Under the pieces are notes generated by a model. It worked only from the letters and a program-made list of their open reading frames with translations. It was not told the origin of the DNA and ran no database searches. A DNA stretch of 64,000 bases, from assembly GCF_008935055.1 (NCBI RefSeq), contig NZ_CP043028.1, positions 2,138,501 through 2,202,500 of the forward strand, written 5' to 3'. This DNA is from Pseudobutyrivibrio xylanivorans (GTDB lineage: Bacteria > Bacillota > Clostridia > Lachnospirales > Lachnospiraceae). Shown piece after piece: positions 63,366 through 64,000 of this stretch. How positions within the stretch are numbered: position 1 is the first letter of the stretch; every line of letters begins with the position of its first letter. The position numbers were made by a program, and so were the translations under genes.

Positions 63366-64000
63366 TTATCGCAATTCTGAATATCCAAATGAATTTACGA
63401 TGGCGTCAATCTTTACGCCCTGTTTACACAGTGGGCAGTCGTGAAGTGGATACGACTGGTAGTTAGGAATATCATCTTCTTTGAATACGGAGATAATATC
63501 GATGCCTGCAACATTGCGGACTGCAGAGAAGATAGCGCAGGCGCCACTAATTTCAGCACCATAATATTTTACGCATTCAGCCAAGCTCGCAACTGTTCGT
63601 CCAGTGGTGAGAGAACCGAAGAGCAAAAGCACGTGCTTGTCGCGAACAGCCATCTGCATGTTATCGCGGAAGATGCTCTGACCTGTGGAGGTAAGCTCTG
63701 GTGAAGTAACGTAGATTGTTTTGTGCTGATTGTAATTTGCTACACCAGCTTTTGTCAGCTCCTGAGCTAAGAAGGTTCCGATAACCTCCATGTCGTCGGC
63801 ACATACGATTGTGTCAACAGGAGTCTGAACTGAGTAGTGCATAGCAAGAAGCTGTGCCACGCCCTGAGCCTCGTTGCAACGGGTTTTCATTGTGCCGATT
63901 TCCATATAGTTTGTGATATGGGAATGGTTGGTTGCAAAGTGACCAGGAATAATTTTCAGCGCAACCTCAGAATTAAGTGGTGCAGGAATCTTTGTATAAT
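63366..64000 (-). CDS. phosphoribosyltransferase, orotate-PRTase-like, truncated by window edge
   Basis: The frame is open past 63905 to the right edge, with upstream residues YTKIPAPLNSEVALKIIPGH and FATNHSHITNY, so the true start lies outside the window. About 211 residues are visible. The PRPP loop is in VLLLFGSLTTGRTVASLAE, where the usual acidic pair of DD-type loops is replaced, and a hood-type region follows. It resembles the orotate phosphoribosyltransferase-like proteins of Lachnospiraceae. C-terminal CPLCKQGVKIDAIVN has a CxxC pair that could bind a metal. Exact substrate is uncertain. Confidence 0.8.
   Translation of the reverse strand, partial: YTKIPAPLNSEVALKIIPGHFATNHSHITNYMEIGTMKTRCNEAQGVAQLLAMHYSVQTPVDTIVCADDMEVIGTFLAQELTKAGVANYNQHKTIYVTSPELTSTGQSIFRDNMQMAVRDKHVLLLFGSLTTGRTVASLAECVKYYGAEISGACAIFSAVRNVAGIDIISVFKEDDIPNYQSYPLHDCPLCKQGVKIDAIVNSFGYSELR

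Noticed and set aside
1..64000. tRNA or rRNA genes
   Set aside because: No cloverleaf with GTTCRANNC-type T-loop and no rRNA-like conserved blocks were noticed in the intergenic gaps.

Overview
The window is AT-rich, low-GC Gram-positive (Firmicutes) chromosome, most likely from a rumen or gut Lachnospiraceae of the Butyrivibrio/Pseudobutyrivibrio type. Reasons: purine-rich Shine-Dalgarno sites, an LplABC/YesMN-type oligosaccharide locus, many xylan-active enzymes, and an esterase that closely resembles what I remember of Est1E, the Butyrivibrio proteoclasticus feruloyl esterase. This is inference from gene content; no database was searched.

Layout. 1-1700: a truncated IS4-type transposase abutting half of a large palindromic element, then an XRE regulator gene and a small unknown gene with a palindromic operator. 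1.7-13.1 kb: housekeeping block on + (membrane-anchored GH5-like protein lacking its nucleophile, Xaa-Pro aminopeptidase, DNA polymerase I, CoaE, an FtsA-like protein, a WalJ-type hydrolase, an ACT protein and a UPF0210/DUF711 protein). 13.1-20.0 kb: full palindromic element, alanine/Na+ symporter, DUF975 protein, and a LysR regulator divergent from an esterase plus GntP-type permease. 20.0-31.5 kb: two gene remnants, a two-component system, NAD synthetase, a heterodimeric ABC exporter, a third palindromic element and a DUF2798-like protein.

31.7-51.1 kb is the metabolic core, a xylan/xylo-oligosaccharide utilisation locus: GntR regulator; first sugar ABC importer (two permeases and a lipoprotein); YesL; GH3 beta-xylosidase type; SGNH esterase; GH43 beta-xylosidase type; YesM/YesN two-component system; second importer; GH8 exo-oligoxylanase. 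The shared logic is extracellular oligosaccharide capture, ATP-driven import, cytoplasmic deacetylation and release of xylose/arabinose. An 11-base operator half-site is shared by the GntR promoter and the importer promoter. 51.7-63.0 kb: an orphan nuclease-like gene behind a cluster of CACGTA-type sites, a LacI regulator beside a 1191-residue surface GH43 protein, phosphoglucomutase, a domain-permuted GH3 enzyme and the Est1E-like esterase. The window ends with a tandem array of five 51-bp hairpin units and a truncated phosphoribosyltransferase gene.

The most unusual content is non-coding: (i) a family of about 500-660 bp imperfect palindromes (about 689-1015 half copy, 13148-13810, 30226-30723) with conserved internal blocks but outer arms that differ between copies while still pairing; (ii) the exact 51-bp array at 63028-63282; (iii) a family of roughly 90-150 nt structured elements upstream of unrelated genes (10340, 11308, 41034). 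No rRNA, tRNA or CRISPR array was recognised.
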